From Dastarcus helophoroides (taxonomy: Eukaryota; Arthropoda; Insecta; Coleoptera; Bothrideridae), in NCBI GenBank assembly GCA_028583605.1, contig CM053332.1, positions 24,985,692-25,049,691 of the forward strand: 64,000 bases of DNA, written 5' to 3'. Below, piece after piece: positions 62,101 to 64,000 of the stretch. The notes under the pieces were generated by a model, which was given only the letters and a program-made list of their open reading frames with translations, did no database searches and was not told the DNA's origin. How positions within the stretch are numbered: the stretch's first letter is position 1; each line of letters begins with the position of its first letter. The position numbers were made by a program, and so were the translations under genes.

Positions 62101-63400
62101 AGCAATGTTTTGAGGTTAAGAGATAGATCAATGACGATTGATTCGAAATTAACATTTAAAATGATAAAATAGCATGTAATTTTTCGTTATTAGGCGAAAA
62201 AAACGAGAGACTCCAATAGTCGATTAGACAAGAAGCTTAATCTTTATTTGCCTTTTTTTAGCGGTATTGCTTCTGGTGATTCACAAATTCATTAAAAATG
62301 ATTACTTTAAGGCGGCTTTAAGCTATTTCTTAAATATCTGCGTTATTTTTGCTCTAATTTAGTATCTAATTTAGTAATTAGGCTAATTATGGTTTCAAGC
62401 AACAGTAATTTCTTGAGACATTTTGAATAGGCAGCAATGTTTTGAGGTTAATAGAGAGATCAATGACGATTGATTCGAAATTAACATTTAAAATGATAAA
62501 ATAGCATGTAATTTTTCGTTATTAGGCGAAAAAAACGAGAGACTCCAATAGTCGATTAGACAAGAAGCTTAATCTTTATTTGCCTTTTTTTAGCGGTATT
62601 GCTTCTGGTGATTCACAAATTCATTAAAAATGATTACTTTAAGGCGGCTTTAAACTATTTCTTAAATATCTGCATTATTTTTGCTCTAATTTAGTATCTA
62701 ATTTAGTAATTAGGCTACTTGTGGTTCAAGCAACAGTAATTTCTTGAGACATTTTAAATAGGCAGCAATGTTTTGAGGTTAATAGAAAGATCAATGATGA
62801 TTGAATCGAAATTAACATTTAAAATGATAAAACAGCATGTAATTTTTCGTTATTAGGCGAAAAAAACGAGAGACTCCAATAGTCGATTAGACAAGAAGCT
62901 TAATCTTTATTTGCCTTTTTTTTAGCGGTATTGCTTCTGGTGATTTACAAATTCATTAAAAATGATTACTTTAGGGCGGCTTTAAGCTATTTCTTAAATA
63001 TCTGTGTTATTTTTGCTCTAATTTAGTATCTAATTTAGTAATTAAGCTACTTGTGGTTCAATCAACAGTAATTTCTTGAGACATTTTGAATAGGCATCAA
63101 TTTTTTGAGGTTAATAGAGAGATCAATGATGATTGACTTAAAATTAACATTTAAAATGGTAAAACAGCATGTAATTTTTCATTCTTAAGCGAAAAAAACG
63201 AGAGACTCCAATAGTCGATTAGACAAGAAGCTCAACGTTTAATTAATTATTTTAGTGTTATTGCTTCTGATAATTCACAAAATCATTAAAAATGGTTTAT
63301 TTAAGGTGTCTTTAAGCTTTTCCCAAAATAGCTGCCCTATTTTTGCATTAATTCACTAATTAGACAACTTATAGTCCAAGTAAATAGTAATTTGTATTAT
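59161..63400 (+). repeat. Satellite 3, block D: 13 copies, partly 332-bp variants
   Basis: Boxes near 59322, 59633, 59950, 60268, 60585, 60908, 61240, 61563, 61875, 62213, 62545, 62877 and 63211 read tagtcgattagacaagaagc with cttaatctttatttgcc in most copies. Several right-hand monomers are ~332 bp because of an internal duplication (tctaatttagta twice). These are nearly identical to one another, indicating recent amplification. Confidence 0.95.
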
Positions 63401-64000
63401 TGTAACCTTTTATTTAGAAAATCTGTTACTTTAAACGGAAAGTGAGGAAAAAATATTACATAAATTTCCGATTTTAAAAATATTTCAAAAAAATCACAAA
63501 TTTTGAAGCAACTTTTTGTTGTTGAAATTTTAAAAGTTATTCATCAAACAATAAAATTCGAAATTTTTGATAATTTTTTCCAGAAATTTCGAAATTTTTC
63601 TTAAAAATCAATTTTAAACCCGAAACGGCATTCTTTTAGAAATTTAATAAGTTTGGTCTCTAAGATTTCGAAAAATATTTTTCTTAAACATTTTCATTTT
63701 AAATTTCGATCTTAAATGCAACACTTTCTCCTGAGATATTACGTTTTTTTTATATTCGGACTAATCACAAAATTTTGACGATTTATTTTTAAATTTTAAC
63801 ATTTCTCTTGAAATTCAATTTTAAAAGCGACATTTTTGTCAGGAATGTTGTTGTTTTTTCAAAATTTCAACAACAATTATAGAAATGTCGATGTTTTTTC
63901 TTTAGACAAACCTATTTTATTTTCGATATTCACCTTTAATTTTGTTTAACATGATTTGTTATCAAAATTTCAAAAAACCAAACTTTGTTTAGAAGTTTCA
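63401..64000. other. AT-rich end of window
   Basis: Diverged AT-rich sequence with words such as agaaatttcgaaatttttct. It resembles the decayed repeat DNA of intron 3 more than satellite 3. No gene is seen. Confidence 0.4.

Noticed and set aside
39380..63400. CRISPR-like array, because a ~25-bp conserved box recurs regularly with ~290 bp between
   Set aside because: The spacing is far too long, the intervening DNA is itself repeated, and the context is a eukaryotic satellite.

Overview
The window looks like AT-rich, repeat-dominated nuclear DNA of an insect, possibly a beetle (low confidence at order level). Host coding sequence is scarce, is split by introns with GT/AG borders, and lies only on the + strand. 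Almost everything else is satellite DNA and transposable-element remains. There is no bacterial-type operon, rRNA gene, CRISPR array or intact tRNA gene.

Layout: (1) 1-3240 holds the terminal exon of a gene that enters from the left (1507-2811), bracketed by a ~106-bp inverted repeat pair. (2) 3240-12770 is an A-rich satellite with a ~530-bp higher-order unit made of three related ~177-bp submonomers. (3) 12771-15090 holds a fold-back element and degenerate AT-rich DNA. (4) 15090-22030 is a T-rich satellite of ~105-bp monomers with a local 480-bp higher-order unit. (5) 22125-26752 is a Ty3/Gypsy element on the - strand with near-identical 375-bp LTRs; its gag-pol is internally deleted and broken. 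(6) 27835-37378 is a seven-exon gene for a predicted single-pass membrane protein with a long cytoplasmic coiled coil. Its introns carry T-rich repeats, a hAT end, a fold-back fragment, a 465-bp duplication and a SINE-like sequence. (7) 37432-39380 holds a Copia-like LTR candidate, a fold-back fragment and a non-repetitive island. (8) 39380-63400 holds about 64 copies of a ~318-bp satellite with a strongly conserved ~25-bp box, in three + blocks and one inverted block, separated by non-repetitive islands at 46996-48100, 55400-57290 and 58460-59160.

No cooperating gene system is visible. The two host genes have no evident link beyond shared orientation. The most notable features are the higher-order satellites with a conserved internal box and orientation switches, a dispersed fold-back family with five copies here, and a young-looking but defective LTR element in which the protease-reverse transcriptase core was removed in frame. 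All exon joins are inferred from reading frame and splice consensus and are not supported by transcript data.
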